This document shows positions 25,079-34,371 of a stretch of DNA of 57,335 bases, piece by piece; positions within the stretch are counted from its first letter, which is position 1; the number at the start of each line of letters is the position of its first letter. This DNA is from Bacteroidales bacterium. GTDB lineage: Bacteria; Bacteroidota; Bacteroidia; Bacteroidales; Bacteroidaceae. A program made the position numbers and the translations under genes. The stretch covers positions 1-57,335 of the forward strand of contig JALEZQ010000059.1 of NCBI GenBank assembly GCA_022772475.1, written 5' to 3'. The notes below the pieces were generated by a model, which was not told the DNA's origin, ran no database searches, and was given only the letters and a program-made list of their open reading frames with translations.

Positions 25079-26086
25079 ATGCCAAGCATACTCATCACCG
25101 GTGCCAGCGGTTTCATCGGCAGTTTCATCGTCGAGGAGGCCCTGGCTCAAGGCTTCGAGGTATGGGCTGCGGTGCGTTCCACCAGTAGCCGCCAGTACCT
25201 CACCGACGCGCGCATCCGGTTCATCACCCTGAGCCTCGGCGACGAGGCCGCCCTGCGCCGCGAGGTGGCCGACCACGTCGCGGCGCACGGCCCGTGGCAG
25301 TATGTGGTCCATGCTGCCGGCGCCACGAAATGCCTGTCGAAGGCCGACTTTTTCCGCACCAACACCGAGGGCACGGAGCGCCTGGCGCGCGTGCTCACCG
25401 AGAGCGGCGCCCTCAAGGGCCGTATGGTGTTCATCAGTTCGCTGAGCGTCATGGGCGCCCCACACGAGGGCAGCAAGCAGGCCATCACCGAGCGCGACAC
25501 GCCGCATCCCAACACGGCATACGGCCGCAGCAAACTCGAGGCCGAGCAGCGGCTGGCCGCCATAGCCGGCCTGGACTATGTCGTGCTGCGCCCCACAGGC
25601 GTCTATGGGCCGCGTGAGCGCGACTACTTCCTTATGGCCAAGAGCATCTGCCGCCATATCGACACGAGCGTCGGTCTGCGCCCGCAGCGCCTGACGTTCA
25701 TCTATGTGCTCGACCTGGTGCAGGCCGTCTTCCTGGCCCTGACCCGCGGCGAGCGCGGCGACGTGTTCCACCTGAGCGATGGCCGCGACTACAACCAGCG
25801 CGCCTACTCGGACCTGCTGCAGAAGGCCCTCGGCGTGCGCGGCGTATGGCATCTGCGCCTGCCGCTGTGGGTGCTGCGCGTGGCCTGTTTCGCCGGCGAG
25901 ACGATGGCACACGTCACCCACAAGCCCTCGACCCTTAACAACGACAAGTATCACATCATGAAGCAACGCAACTGGCGCTGCGACATCTCCCACGCCGAGA
26001 GCGTCCTGGGCTACCGCCCGCGCTACACCCTGGCCCTGGGCGTGAGCGAAAGCGTGGCTTGGTATAAGAAAGCACAATGGCTCTGA
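25079..26086 (+). CDS. NAD-dependent epimerase/dehydratase family protein (possible ceramide or ketosphinganine reductase)
   Basis: 335 aa, extended short-chain dehydrogenase. NAD(P)-binding GASGFIGSFI (residues about 8-17), VVHAAGATK (about 76-84), and active-site Ser...YGRSK (Tyr about 148, Lys 152) are intact; RPTGVYGPRERDY follows. No family member is identified precisely. Its stop overlaps the next gene, a PAP2/IPC-synthase-like protein, by 10 nt, so both are translated together. In Bacteroidota, enzymes of this fold reduce 3-ketosphinganine or oxidised ceramide, which would fit that neighbour; a sugar-nucleotide epimerase is the alternative. Confidence 0.8.
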   Translation: MPSILITGASGFIGSFIVEEALAQGFEVWAAVRSTSSRQYLTDARIRFITLSLGDEAALRREVADHVAAHGPWQYVVHAAGATKCLSKADFFRTNTEGTERLARVLTESGALKGRMVFISSLSVMGAPHEGSKQAITERDTPHPNTAYGRSKLEAEQRLAAIAGLDYVVLRPTGVYGPRERDYFLMAKSICRHIDTSVGLRPQRLTFIYVLDLVQAVFLALTRGERGDVFHLSDGRDYNQRAYSDLLQKALGVRGVWHLRLPLWVLRVACFAGETMAHVTHKPSTLNNDKYHIMKQRNWRCDISHAESVLGYRPRYTLALGVSESVAWYKKAQWL

Positions 26087-27072
26087 CGCTCTCTGCCCTG
26101 ATGCCCCTATCTCTGACGCCGCGCCGCGCGGGTCTGAGCGGCGTGGAGAAGGCCACGCTGGCCTACCTCGTCATGACGACGGCCGTCATCGCCATCATGG
26201 CGGGCCGTCTGGCCGACGTCGGGGGACTGCTCCTGTTACGCCTGGCCATTGCCGGCGGCCTGGTGCTGACGGTCGGGTTTTACCGCCTGCGGCCGTGCCG
26301 GCTGACGCTGCTGCTGCGCTACCTCTTTCCGCTGTCGCTGCTCTCGGTGTGGTATCCCGACACCTATGCCTTCTGCAGTACGCTGCCCTATCTGGATCAC
26401 GCCTTCGCCGCCGCCGACCAGTGGCTCTTCGGTTGCCAGCCAGCGCTGACCTTCAGCGCCGCCCTGCCGCAGAAGATATGGAGCGAGTTGTTCCACCTGG
26501 GCTACTTCTCCTACTATCTGATGATTGCCGGCGCCGTGCTCTCGCCGCTGCTGTTGGCCCGCGAGCGCTTCAGTCGTACGGCCTTCATCGTGATGGCCAC
26601 GTTCTTCCTTTATTATACTATCTACCTGTTCCTTCCCGTGTCCGGTCCGCAGTACTACTTCTGCGCCATCGGTCTGGACCAGGCGGCGGTGGGCCATTTC
26701 CCCGCCGTTGCCGACGGCTACTTTGCCCTGCATCAGCAGATGCTGCCCTCGCCGGGCCCCGATGGCCTGTTCCGCACGTTAGTGGAGCAGGCACAGGCGG
26801 GCGGCGAGCGCCCCACGGCGGCCTTCCCCTCGTCGCACGTCGGCGCGGCGACGGTGCTGATGCTGCTGATGTACCGCACGCGGCGGTGGCTGACGTGGCT
26901 CATGATGCCGCTGTACCTGCTGCTGGTGGGCGCCACGGTCTATATTCAGGCGCACTACCTGGTGGATGTCTTCGGCGGACTGGCCACAGGGGTCCTCTTC
27001 TACATCATCCTGGACCGCCTCTACCCGCATGTCGAGCGGCGCTTCGCCGGCACGCGGCCGCCCTTCGCCTGA
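26077..27072 (+). CDS. PAP2 superfamily membrane protein, inositol phosphoceramide synthase-like
   Basis: 331 aa with about seven or eight membrane segments. The C-terminal catalytic motifs are of the Aur1/PAP2_3 type: AFPSSHVGAATVL (about residues 248-260) and HYLVDVFGG (about 293-301), giving the His-His-Asp triad; an N-terminal SGPQYYF segment (about 189-195) is the first motif. This pattern is nearer to lipid head-group transferases (inositol phosphoceramide synthase) than to simple phosphatases such as the 3958-4575 protein. The start ATG overlaps the previous gene by 10 nt. Bacteroidales make sphingolipids, so a sphingolipid head-group role is a fair but untested inference. Confidence 0.75.
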   Translation: MALTLSALMPLSLTPRRAGLSGVEKATLAYLVMTTAVIAIMAGRLADVGGLLLLRLAIAGGLVLTVGFYRLRPCRLTLLLRYLFPLSLLSVWYPDTYAFCSTLPYLDHAFAAADQWLFGCQPALTFSAALPQKIWSELFHLGYFSYYLMIAGAVLSPLLLARERFSRTAFIVMATFFLYYTIYLFLPVSGPQYYFCAIGLDQAAVGHFPAVADGYFALHQQMLPSPGPDGLFRTLVEQAQAGGERPTAAFPSSHVGAATVLMLLMYRTRRWLTWLMMPLYLLLVGATVYIQAHYLVDVFGGLATGVLFYIILDRLYPHVERRFAGTRPPFA

Positions 27073-27136
27073 CGTGGGGCCGACACCTCAAGCCTATATT
27101 CACACATTAACTATCACTTACACCCCCTTTTCTCTT

Positions 27137-28531
27137 ATGAAACGTACCCTTCTCTCCCTGCTCCTCCTGGCCCCGGCGGCCCTGCTGACGGCCCAGACCA
27201 CGGGCGGCATCAGCGCCGGTATGCTGGAGCAAATCAAGAAAGCACAGCCCCAGGACGCCGGCCAGCAGGCCCTGCGCAATGCCGTAACGGGCGCCAGCCT
27301 GCAGTCGCTGGCCATGCCGATGAGCGCACGCAGCGCCGGCGACACCCACTTCTCGCACCGTGTGCGCACCAAGGGCATCACCGACCAGCAGAAGTCGGGC
27401 CGCTGCTGGCTCTTCACGGGCCTCAACGTCATGCGTTCGCGCATGATTACGAAGTACAACCTCGGCGCCTTCGAGTTTTCGCAGTCCTACTGCTTCTTCT
27501 ACGACCAGTTGGAGAAGTCGAACCTCTTCCTCCAGAGCGCCATCGACCTGGCGAAGTTGCCGATGGACGACAAGAAGGTGGACTGGCTGTTCCACAACCC
27601 GCTCTCGGACGGCGGCACCTTCTGCGGCGTGCAGGATGTGGTGACGAAGTACGGTCTGGTGCCGGCCGAGGTGATGCCTGAGACTTTCTCGGCCAACAAC
27701 ACCAGTCAGATGTCCACCCTCATCGCCACCAAACTGCGCGAGTACGGTCTCGAACTGCGCGCCATGGTGGCCAACGGCGCCAAGGCCAAGGCCCTCAACG
27801 ACCGCAAGACGCAGATGCTCGGCACGGTCTATCACATGCTGTCGCTCTGCCTGGGCGAACCGCCCGTATCGTTCACCTGGACGCGCAAGGATGCGCAGGG
27901 CAACCCCGTCGATACGCGCGAATATACGCCGCTGTCGTTCTATCAGACTTATGTCGGCGCTGACCTCAAGGGCAACTATGTCATGCTCATGAACGACCCC
28001 TCGCGCCCCTACCACAAGACCTACACCATCGACATGGACCGCCACAGTTACGACGGCCAGCAGTGGACCTACCTCAACCTGCCCATGGAGGAAATCAAGG
28101 CCATGGCCATCGCCTCTATCAAGGACAGCACGATGATGTACTACTCGTGCGACGTGGGTAAGTTCCTCAACAGCAAGACGGGCGTGCTCAGCCTCGACAA
28201 CTTCGACTACGCCTCGCTCATGGGCACCACGTTCCCCATGAACAAGGCCGACCGCATCCGCACCTTCGCCTCGGCGTCGTCGCACGCCATGACGCTCGTG
28301 GCCGTTGACCTCGACGCCAATGGCAAGCCGAAGAAATGGATGGTGGAGAACTCGTGGGGCCCGTCGTCGGGCTACCAGGGCCATCTCATCATGACCGACG
28401 AGTGGTTTGACGAGTACTCGTTCCGCCTCGTCGTGGAGCGCAAGTACGTCCCCGCCGCCACCCTCGAACTGCTCAAGCAGAAGCCCACGGTGCTCCCCGC
28501 TTGGGACCCGCTCTTCCAGATGGAGGAATAA
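27137..28531 (+). CDS. pepC: Aminopeptidase C / bleomycin hydrolase-type peptidase (family C1B)
   Basis: 464 aa from ATG 27137 (MKRTLLSLLLLAPAALLTAQ signal peptide). The papain-fold catalytic residues are all present: QKSGRCWLF (Gln and Cys, about residues 84-92), SHAMTLVAVD (His, about 383-392) and ENSWG (Asn, about 405-409). Cytosolic PepC lacks a signal peptide; this exported form is common in Bacteroidales and probably trims peptides in the periplasm. An in-frame upstream extension to 26966 overlaps the PAP2 gene and is not used. The C-terminus is slightly long compared with the self-processing tail of yeast enzymes. Confidence 0.9.
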   Translation: MKRTLLSLLLLAPAALLTAQTTGGISAGMLEQIKKAQPQDAGQQALRNAVTGASLQSLAMPMSARSAGDTHFSHRVRTKGITDQQKSGRCWLFTGLNVMRSRMITKYNLGAFEFSQSYCFFYDQLEKSNLFLQSAIDLAKLPMDDKKVDWLFHNPLSDGGTFCGVQDVVTKYGLVPAEVMPETFSANNTSQMSTLIATKLREYGLELRAMVANGAKAKALNDRKTQMLGTVYHMLSLCLGEPPVSFTWTRKDAQGNPVDTREYTPLSFYQTYVGADLKGNYVMLMNDPSRPYHKTYTIDMDRHSYDGQQWTYLNLPMEEIKAMAIASIKDSTMMYYSCDVGKFLNSKTGVLSLDNFDYASLMGTTFPMNKADRIRTFASASSHAMTLVAVDLDANGKPKKWMVENSWGPSSGYQGHLIMTDEWFDEYSFRLVVERKYVPAATLELLKQKPTVLPAWDPLFQMEE

Positions 28532-28545
28532 GCGCCGCTCAATAA

Positions 28546-28586
28546 CGCAGGGGGCTGCCGTCCGTGATGGATGGCAGCCCCCTGCG
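28546..28586. terminator. Bidirectional terminator between pepC and nadB
   Basis: CGCAGGGGGCTGCC pairs perfectly with GGCAGCCCCCTGCG around a 13-nt loop, midway between convergent genes. It lacks a strong T-run on either strand. Confidence 0.65.
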
Positions 28587-28615
28587 CGTTGATGCGGCTC
28601 TCCGGGCTTTCCGGC

Positions 28616-30205
28616 TTAGTGCTGGTCGTAGGCGTGCTTGGGATAGTCGATGGTGTAGTGCAGGCCGCGGCTCTCCTTGCGCTCGATGGCCTGACGCGTG
28701 ATGAGGTAGCCCACGTTGATCATGTTGCGGAGCTCGCAGATGTCGCGGGTGGCCTTGACGCGCTTGAAGAGTTCCTCGGTCTCCTCGTAGAGCAGGTCGA
28801 GGCGCACCCAGGCCCGCTTGAGGCGCAGGTCGCTGCGGACGATGCCGACGTAGGCCGACATCACCTGCTCCACCTCCTTGGCATCCTGGGCGATGAGCAC
28901 CTTCTCCTCGTTGCTGAGCGTACCCTCGTCGTTCCACTCGGGCACGCGGTCGTTGAAGGTATATTCGTCGATGTGCTCCAGCGTGTGGCGCGCCGCCGTC
29001 TCGGCATAGACCACGGCCTCGACGAGCGAGTTTGACGCCAGACGGTTGCCGCCGTGCAGACCGGTGCACGAGCATTCGCCCAGGGCATAGAGGCGCTGGA
29101 TGCTCGAGCAACCGTTGAGATCGACCTTGATGCCGCCGCAGAGGTAGTGGGCACAGGGCGCCACGGGGATGTACTGCTTGGTGATGTCGATGCCGATGCT
29201 CAGACACTTGGCGTAGATGTTGGGGAAGTGGTGCTTGGTCTCCTCGGGGTCCTTGTGGGTGACGTCCAGGCAGACGTGGTCCAGGCCGTGCTTCTTCATC
29301 TCCTTGTCGATGGCGCGCGCCACGATGTCGCGCGGGGCAAGGGACAGGCGCTTGTCGTATTTCTGCATGAACTCCTCGCCGTTGGGCAGGCGCAGGATGC
29401 CGCCGTAGCCGCGCATGGCCTCGGTGATGAGGTAGGCGGGATGCGTCTCGCCGGGGTGGAAGAGGGCTGTGGGGTGAAACTGGATAAACTCCATGTCCTG
29501 CACCGTGGCCTTGGCGCGATAGGCCATGGCGATGCCGTCGCCCGTGGCAATCTCGGGGTTGGTGGTCGAGGCATAGACGGCCCCGCAGCCGCCGGTGCAG
29601 AGCACGGTGACGCGCGAGAGGAAGGTGTCAATCTTCTTCGTGTCGGGGTCGAGGATGTAGGCGCCGTAGCATTCGATGTCGGGCGTGCGGCGTGTCACCT
29701 CAATGCCCAGGTGGTGCTGGGTGATAATCTCTACGGCGAAGTGGTTTTCGAGCAGGGTGATGGCGGGGCAGTTTTTCACCGCCTCGATGAGTCCGCGCTG
29801 TATCTCGAAGCCCGTGTCGTCGGCGTGGTGGAGGATGCGAAACTCCGAGTGTCCGCCCTCGCGATGCAGGTCGAAGGTGCCGTCGTCCTTCTTGTCGAAG
29901 TTGACGCCCCACTCCACGAGGCGGCGTATGGCGCCCGGTGCCCGGCGCACCACCTGCTCGACGGCGGCGGGGTCGCTGATGTAGTCGCCGGCCACCATGG
30001 TGTCGCGCACGTGCTTGTCGAAGGTATCTACCTCCATGTTGGTCACGGCGGCGATGCCGCCCTGCGCCTTGGCCGTATTGGCCTCTTCGATAGAGGTTTT
30101 GCAGACGAGGGCCACCTTACCTTTGCCCGAGGCGGCCACCTGGAGGGCGTAACTCATTCCGGCCACGCCGGAACCGATTACGAGGAAGTCGAATTTGCGT
30201 ATCAT
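28616..30205 (-). CDS. nadB: L-aspartate oxidase
   Basis: 529 aa. FAD enzyme that oxidises L-aspartate to iminoaspartate, the first step of de novo NAD synthesis. The FAD-binding GSGVAGMSYAL (residues about 11-21), TAKAQGGIAAV (about 44-54), HREGGHS (about 113-119), and CGGIKVDLNG followed by LYALGECSCTGLHGGNRLASNSL (about 355-390) are all typical. The partner nadA lies 3 kb away on the other strand, with an M16 peptidase between. A TAACTTCG at 30244-30237 is one base off the -7 consensus. Confidence 0.95.
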   Translation of the reverse strand: MIRKFDFLVIGSGVAGMSYALQVAASGKGKVALVCKTSIEEANTAKAQGGIAAVTNMEVDTFDKHVRDTMVAGDYISDPAAVEQVVRRAPGAIRRLVEWGVNFDKKDDGTFDLHREGGHSEFRILHHADDTGFEIQRGLIEAVKNCPAITLLENHFAVEIITQHHLGIEVTRRTPDIECYGAYILDPDTKKIDTFLSRVTVLCTGGCGAVYASTTNPEIATGDGIAMAYRAKATVQDMEFIQFHPTALFHPGETHPAYLITEAMRGYGGILRLPNGEEFMQKYDKRLSLAPRDIVARAIDKEMKKHGLDHVCLDVTHKDPEETKHHFPNIYAKCLSIGIDITKQYIPVAPCAHYLCGGIKVDLNGCSSIQRLYALGECSCTGLHGGNRLASNSLVEAVVYAETAARHTLEHIDEYTFNDRVPEWNDEGTLSNEEKVLIAQDAKEVEQVMSAYVGIVRSDLRLKRAWVRLDLLYEETEELFKRVKATRDICELRNMINVGYLITRQAIERKESRGLHYTIDYPKHAYDQH

Positions 30206-30262
30206 TGTGTCAATGTTTTCGCGTCGTTATGCCCTGCGAAGTTACAGATTTTTGCGTTATAC

Positions 30263-30283
30263 GCGCCGCCGCGGCGCTTTTTT
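30263..30283 (+). terminator. Orphan terminator-like hairpin
   Basis: GCGCCG/CGGCGC with a 3-nt loop and six T, inside the divergent nadB/M16 region and therefore not downstream of any plus-strand gene. It closely resembles the hairpin at 19353-19392. Confidence 0.5.
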
Positions 30284-30318
30284 CTGCGCTGCGGGGCACC
30301 TATCTATAAGAAAGTGCG

Positions 30319-30326
30319 TACCTTTG
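30319..30326 (+). promoter_or_regulatory. -7 element upstream of the M16 peptidase
   Basis: Exact TACCTTTG, 33 nt before the start codon. No clear -33. Confidence 0.5.
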
Positions 30327-30359
30327 CGCACATTTCCGAACTATCATACCCTACAGATT

Positions 30360-33185
30360 ATGAAAAAGTTTAAGTTCATGCTGCTGCTCGTGGCCCTGCT
30401 CTTCGGCTTCCATGCCGAGGCGCCGGCGCAGATGATGCAGCCGCTGCCCACCGACCCGGGCGTCCGCATGGGCAGACTGGAGAACGGTCTGACCTATTAC
30501 ATCCGCCACAACGCGCTGCCTGAGAAGCGCGTCAACTTCTACATCGCCCAGAAAGTGGGCTCGGTGCAGGAGGAAGACAGCCAGCGCGGTCTGGCCCACT
30601 TCCTGGAGCACATGTGCTTCAACGGCACCACCAACTTTCCCGGCAACAGCATCGTCAGCTACTGCGAGCGCATCGGCGTGAAGTTCGGTCAGGACCTCAA
30701 CGCCTATACCAGCACCGACGAGACCGTCTATCGCATCAGCAACGTGCCCGTCAGCGAGAGCAACACCGACTCGTGCCTGCTCATCCTCCACGACTGGGCC
30801 GACGGCCTGCTGCTCCAGGATGCCGAGATCGACAAGGAGCGCGGCGTCATCCACGAGGAGTGGCGCATGCGTTCCAGCGCCATGATGCGCATGTACGAGA
30901 AGCTGCTGCCCGAGATTTATCCCGGCTCGCGCTACGGCCAGCGTCTGCCCATCGGCACGATGGAGGTCATCGACAACTTCAAGTATAAGGAACTGCGCGA
31001 CTACTACGAGCGCTGGTACCGTCCCGACCTGCAGGGCATCGTCGTTGTCGGCGACATCGACGTCGATGCTGTCGAGGCCAAGATCAAGGCCATCTTCTCG
31101 CCCATCAAGATGCCCGAGAACGCCGAGCCTTACGTCCACTATCCCGTGCCCGACAACGCCGAGCCTATCTACGCCATCGCCACCGACAAGGAGCAGGCCA
31201 CCGGCACCATCGCGCTCATCTTCAAGCAGGACGCCCTGCCCGAAGAGTTGGCCGCCAGTATGGGCAAGATTTTGATGGACATGTCCACCAGCGTCGTCAC
31301 CAGCGTCCTCAACGAGCGTCTGAACGAACTGGCCAACAAGCCCGGCTGTCCCTTCATCGCCGCCCAGGCCGACTACTCCAACTTCATCCTCTCTAAGACC
31401 AAGGACTGCTTCATGGTCTATGTCGTGCCTAAGGCCGGTCAGGACACCGCCGCCGTACACGCCGTGATGGTGGAGGTGGAGCGTGCCGCCCGCCACGGCT
31501 TCACGCCGTCCGAACTGCAGCGCGCCAAAGACGAGTATGTCAACGCCATCGAGCAGCTCTACGACAACCGCGAGAAGCAGGAGCACGATTTCTTCGCCCA
31601 GCGCTGCATCCGCCACTTCCTGCAGAGCTATGCCATGCCCGACCTGTCCACCCAGTTCCAGATGACGAAGATGCTGGCTCAGCAGATTCCCGCCGACATG
31701 TACTCGATGATCATGAAGGACTATGCCGCCCACGTGGATAGCAACTTCATCTGCATGGCCATGTATCCCGAGAAGGAGGGTGTCGCCGTGCCCACAGCCG
31801 CCGACCTGCGCCAGGCCGTTGAGCGCGCCGCCGCCGAGGACATCCAGGCTTATGTAGATAACACCAAGAACGAGCCCCTCGTGGCCCGCCTGCCCAAGCC
31901 CGGCAAGATCAAGGGCGAGCGTCAGGCCGACTTCGGCTACACCGAATGGACCCTGGCCAACGGTGCCCGCGTCTATTTCAAGAAGACCGACTTCGACGAC
32001 AGCAAGGTGCTCTTCTCGGCCGTCAGCCGCGGCGGACGCAGCCTCACCTCGGTGGCCGACTCGGCCAGCATCGCCATCTATGACGAGGCCATGGAGGCCG
32101 TCGGTCTGGGCGGCTTCACCTCCACCGAACTGTCGAAGGCACTCGCCGGCAAGCGCGTCAGCCTCCACGCCAGCCTCGGCGAGACCAGCGAAACGCTGGA
32201 AGGCGCCTCTACCCCCAAGGACCTCCGTACGCTCTTCGAACTGATCCACCTGCAGTTTGCCCCCGCCATGGACGACAGCGACGCCTACAACGCCTTCATC
32301 GAGGCCAAGAAGGTTTCGCTGCAGCAGGCTGCCGAGCAGCCCGTCATGGTATGGCTCGACACCGTGCGCAACGTCATCTCCAACTACCACCCCGGTGCCG
32401 TCCGCGCCTCGTTGGCCAACATCGACAAGGCCTCCTACGCCACCATCCGCCGCATCCACGACGAGCGCTTCAACGCCGGCGGCGACTTCGACTACTTCTT
32501 CACCGGCGCCATCGACACCGACTCGCTCCGCCTCTTCGTCGAGCAGTACATCGCACCCCTCAAGAGCGTGAAGAAACGCGAAGCCTACATGAACCGCCAC
32601 ATCGTGCCCCCCACCGGCAAGCTCAGCAAGGACGTGGTCATCAAGATGCAGACGCCCCAGGCCTACATGCTCCGCGTCTATACCGGTCCCGAGGCTTACA
32701 GCCAGAAGAAGGCCGAGGTGATGAACATGCTCGCCTCCATCCTGGACCAGCGCTACATCAAGAGCATCCGCGAGGAAGCCGGCTATGCCTACAGCGTATC
32801 GGCCAACGGCAGCCAAGACTTCGGTCTGAACCCCTCCTACATGCTCCAGGTAGTATGCCCCTTCAAGCCCGCCGCCCGCGACAGCGTCCTGCTGCTCATC
32901 GATGCCGACATTGACCGCATCGCCGCCGAGGGTGTCACGGCCGAGGAGATGGACAAGGTGACCAAGTTTGAACTGAAGGAACTGGACGACAACCAGAAGA
33001 AGAACGACTACTGGCATGGTCTGATTTCCGACCGCATCGTCGAGGGCATCGACCGCGGCACGGGTCGCGCCGACCTCATCCGCAGCATCACCAGCGACGA
33101 CGTCAAGGCCTGCGCCCGCGACATCATCCGCGGCCGTGGCAACTGCGTCACCCTGACGCTCATGCCCGCCGACCTGAAGGAATAG
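30360..33185 (+). CDS. M16 family zinc peptidase
   Basis: 941 aa from ATG 30360 (MKKFKFMLLLVALLFGFHAEA signal peptide). The inverted zinc motif HFLEH (about residues 79-83) with the downstream Glu in the EIDKERGVIHEEWRM segment (about 154-168) marks an active N-terminal peptidase domain; two pairs of M16 domains follow, the second pair inactive as usual (about 520-930). It is the pitrilysin/insulinase clamshell type, about 930-950 aa in Bacteroidales, and exported, probably degrading peptides in the periplasm. A 15-bp hairpin follows at 33244-33279. The long antisense frame on the other strand is a shadow of GC-rich codons. Confidence 0.93.
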   Translation: MKKFKFMLLLVALLFGFHAEAPAQMMQPLPTDPGVRMGRLENGLTYYIRHNALPEKRVNFYIAQKVGSVQEEDSQRGLAHFLEHMCFNGTTNFPGNSIVSYCERIGVKFGQDLNAYTSTDETVYRISNVPVSESNTDSCLLILHDWADGLLLQDAEIDKERGVIHEEWRMRSSAMMRMYEKLLPEIYPGSRYGQRLPIGTMEVIDNFKYKELRDYYERWYRPDLQGIVVVGDIDVDAVEAKIKAIFSPIKMPENAEPYVHYPVPDNAEPIYAIATDKEQATGTIALIFKQDALPEELAASMGKILMDMSTSVVTSVLNERLNELANKPGCPFIAAQADYSNFILSKTKDCFMVYVVPKAGQDTAAVHAVMVEVERAARHGFTPSELQRAKDEYVNAIEQLYDNREKQEHDFFAQRCIRHFLQSYAMPDLSTQFQMTKMLAQQIPADMYSMIMKDYAAHVDSNFICMAMYPEKEGVAVPTAADLRQAVERAAAEDIQAYVDNTKNEPLVARLPKPGKIKGERQADFGYTEWTLANGARVYFKKTDFDDSKVLFSAVSRGGRSLTSVADSASIAIYDEAMEAVGLGGFTSTELSKALAGKRVSLHASLGETSETLEGASTPKDLRTLFELIHLQFAPAMDDSDAYNAFIEAKKVSLQQAAEQPVMVWLDTVRNVISNYHPGAVRASLANIDKASYATIRRIHDERFNAGGDFDYFFTGAIDTDSLRLFVEQYIAPLKSVKKREAYMNRHIVPPTGKLSKDVVIKMQTPQAYMLRVYTGPEAYSQKKAEVMNMLASILDQRYIKSIREEAGYAYSVSANGSQDFGLNPSYMLQVVCPFKPAARDSVLLLIDADIDRIAAEGVTAEEMDKVTKFELKELDDNQKKNDYWHGLISDRIVEGIDRGTGRADLIRSITSDDVKACARDIIRGRGNCVTLTLMPADLKE

Positions 33186-33243
33186 GCGCCACGCCCTCTC
33201 CACGCCACATACCGCCGGCACAACCCCGTGCCGCCAACCTCAA

Positions 33244-33279
33244 CGAAGCCCCTGCCGCATTTTCGCGGCGGGGGCTTCG
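33244..33279 (+). terminator. Hairpin after the M16 gene
   Basis: CGAAGCCCC-T-GCCGC pairs with GCGGC-G-GGGGCTTCG around ATTTTC. There is no T-run. The last bases (CTTCG) double as the likely -33 element of the nadA promoter. Confidence 0.55.
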
Positions 33280-33306
33280 CCGTTGACGGGGAATGCACTA
33301 CCTTTG
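33276..33306 (+). promoter_or_regulatory. Promoter of nadA-pdxB
   Basis: TTCG (33276-33279), 19-nt spacer, TACCTTTG (33299-33306); nadA starts 51 nt downstream. Confidence 0.6.
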
Positions 33307-33357
33307 CAACGAAAAAGTATAGAATACTCCTAACCCCCAATATCAACCCACCGCCCT

Positions 33358-34356
33358 ATGGAAGCCGTCAAAGAAAGTTGGAAAGCCAAAGGCTACATCG
33401 ACGAGCCCGTCCCCGAGGGAACGGACCTCAAAGCCGCCATCCGACAACTGTGTAAAGAAAAGAACGCCGTCATCCTGGCCCACTACTATACCGAAGGAGA
33501 CCTGCAGGACATCGCCGATTTCGTCGGCGACAGTCTGGCTCTGGCACGGCAGGCCGCACGCACCGAGGCCGACATCATCGTCATGTGTGGCGTCCACTTC
33601 ATGGCCGAGACCAACAAGATTCTCAGTCCGGAGAAGAAAGTCCTCATCCCCGACCTCAACGCCACCTGCTCGCTGGCCGAGAGTTGTCCGGCCGACGCCT
33701 TCGCCGCTTTCGTCAAGGCCCACCCCGACCACAAGGTCATCTCCTACGTCAACACCTCCGCCGCCACCAAGGCCGTGACCGACGTGGTGGTGACCTCGGG
33801 CAATGCCCGCGAGATCGTGGAGAGTTTTCCGAAGGAGCAGAAACTCATCTTCGGCCCCGACCGCAACCTCGGCGCCTATATCAACAGCATCACGGGCCGC
33901 GACATGCTGCTCTGGGACGGTGCCTGCCACGTGCACGAGCGCTTCTCCACGGCCAAACTGGTGGCGCTGATGAAGGAGCACCCCGGCGCCAAGGTCCTGG
34001 TACACCCCGAGTGCAAGGGCCCCGTGGTCAAACTGGCCGACGTCGTGGGCTCGACGGCCGCCCTGCTGAAGTATGCCATCCAGAGCGAGGCCGACACCTT
34101 CCTCGTCGTCACCGAGAGCGGCATCCTGCACGAGATGCAGCGCCGCGCCCCCGGCAAGACCTTCATCCCCGTGCCGCCCGACGACAGCACCTGCGGCTGC
34201 AACGAGTGCAACTACATGCGCCTCATCACCCTCAAGAAGGTCTATAACAGTCTGCGCTACGAGTGGCCCGAAGTGCACGTCAGCGCCGACATCGCCGCTG
34301 CCGCCGTCAAGCCCATCGAGCGTATGCTCGACATCTCGGCCCGCTTGGGCCTGTAA
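33358..34356 (+). CDS. nadA: Quinolinate synthase
   Basis: 332 aa. Condenses iminoaspartate with DHAP to quinolinate using a [4Fe-4S] cluster. ILAHYYTEGDLQDIADFVGDSLALA (starting about residue 39), GVHFMAETNKILSPEKKVLIPDLNATCSLAESC (about 80-112, first Cys ligand), HPECKGPV (about 219-226, second) and STCGCNECNYMRL (about 279-291, third) are intact. The trailing pdxB starts 15 nt after the stop, so NAD and PLP precursor genes share a transcript. Confidence 0.96.
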   Translation: MEAVKESWKAKGYIDEPVPEGTDLKAAIRQLCKEKNAVILAHYYTEGDLQDIADFVGDSLALARQAARTEADIIVMCGVHFMAETNKILSPEKKVLIPDLNATCSLAESCPADAFAAFVKAHPDHKVISYVNTSAATKAVTDVVVTSGNAREIVESFPKEQKLIFGPDRNLGAYINSITGRDMLLWDGACHVHERFSTAKLVALMKEHPGAKVLVHPECKGPVVKLADVVGSTAALLKYAIQSEADTFLVVTESGILHEMQRRAPGKTFIPVPPDDSTCGCNECNYMRLITLKKVYNSLRYEWPEVHVSADIAAAAVKPIERMLDISARLGL

Positions 34357-34371
34357 CCCCCTCCCTTGCCT

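Noticed and set aside
30351-33221. 956-aa minus-strand protein antisense to the M16 peptidase
   Set aside because: Gly/Val/Asp/His-rich shadow of third-position GC codons; the plus strand carries an intact zinc peptidase with a signal peptide.
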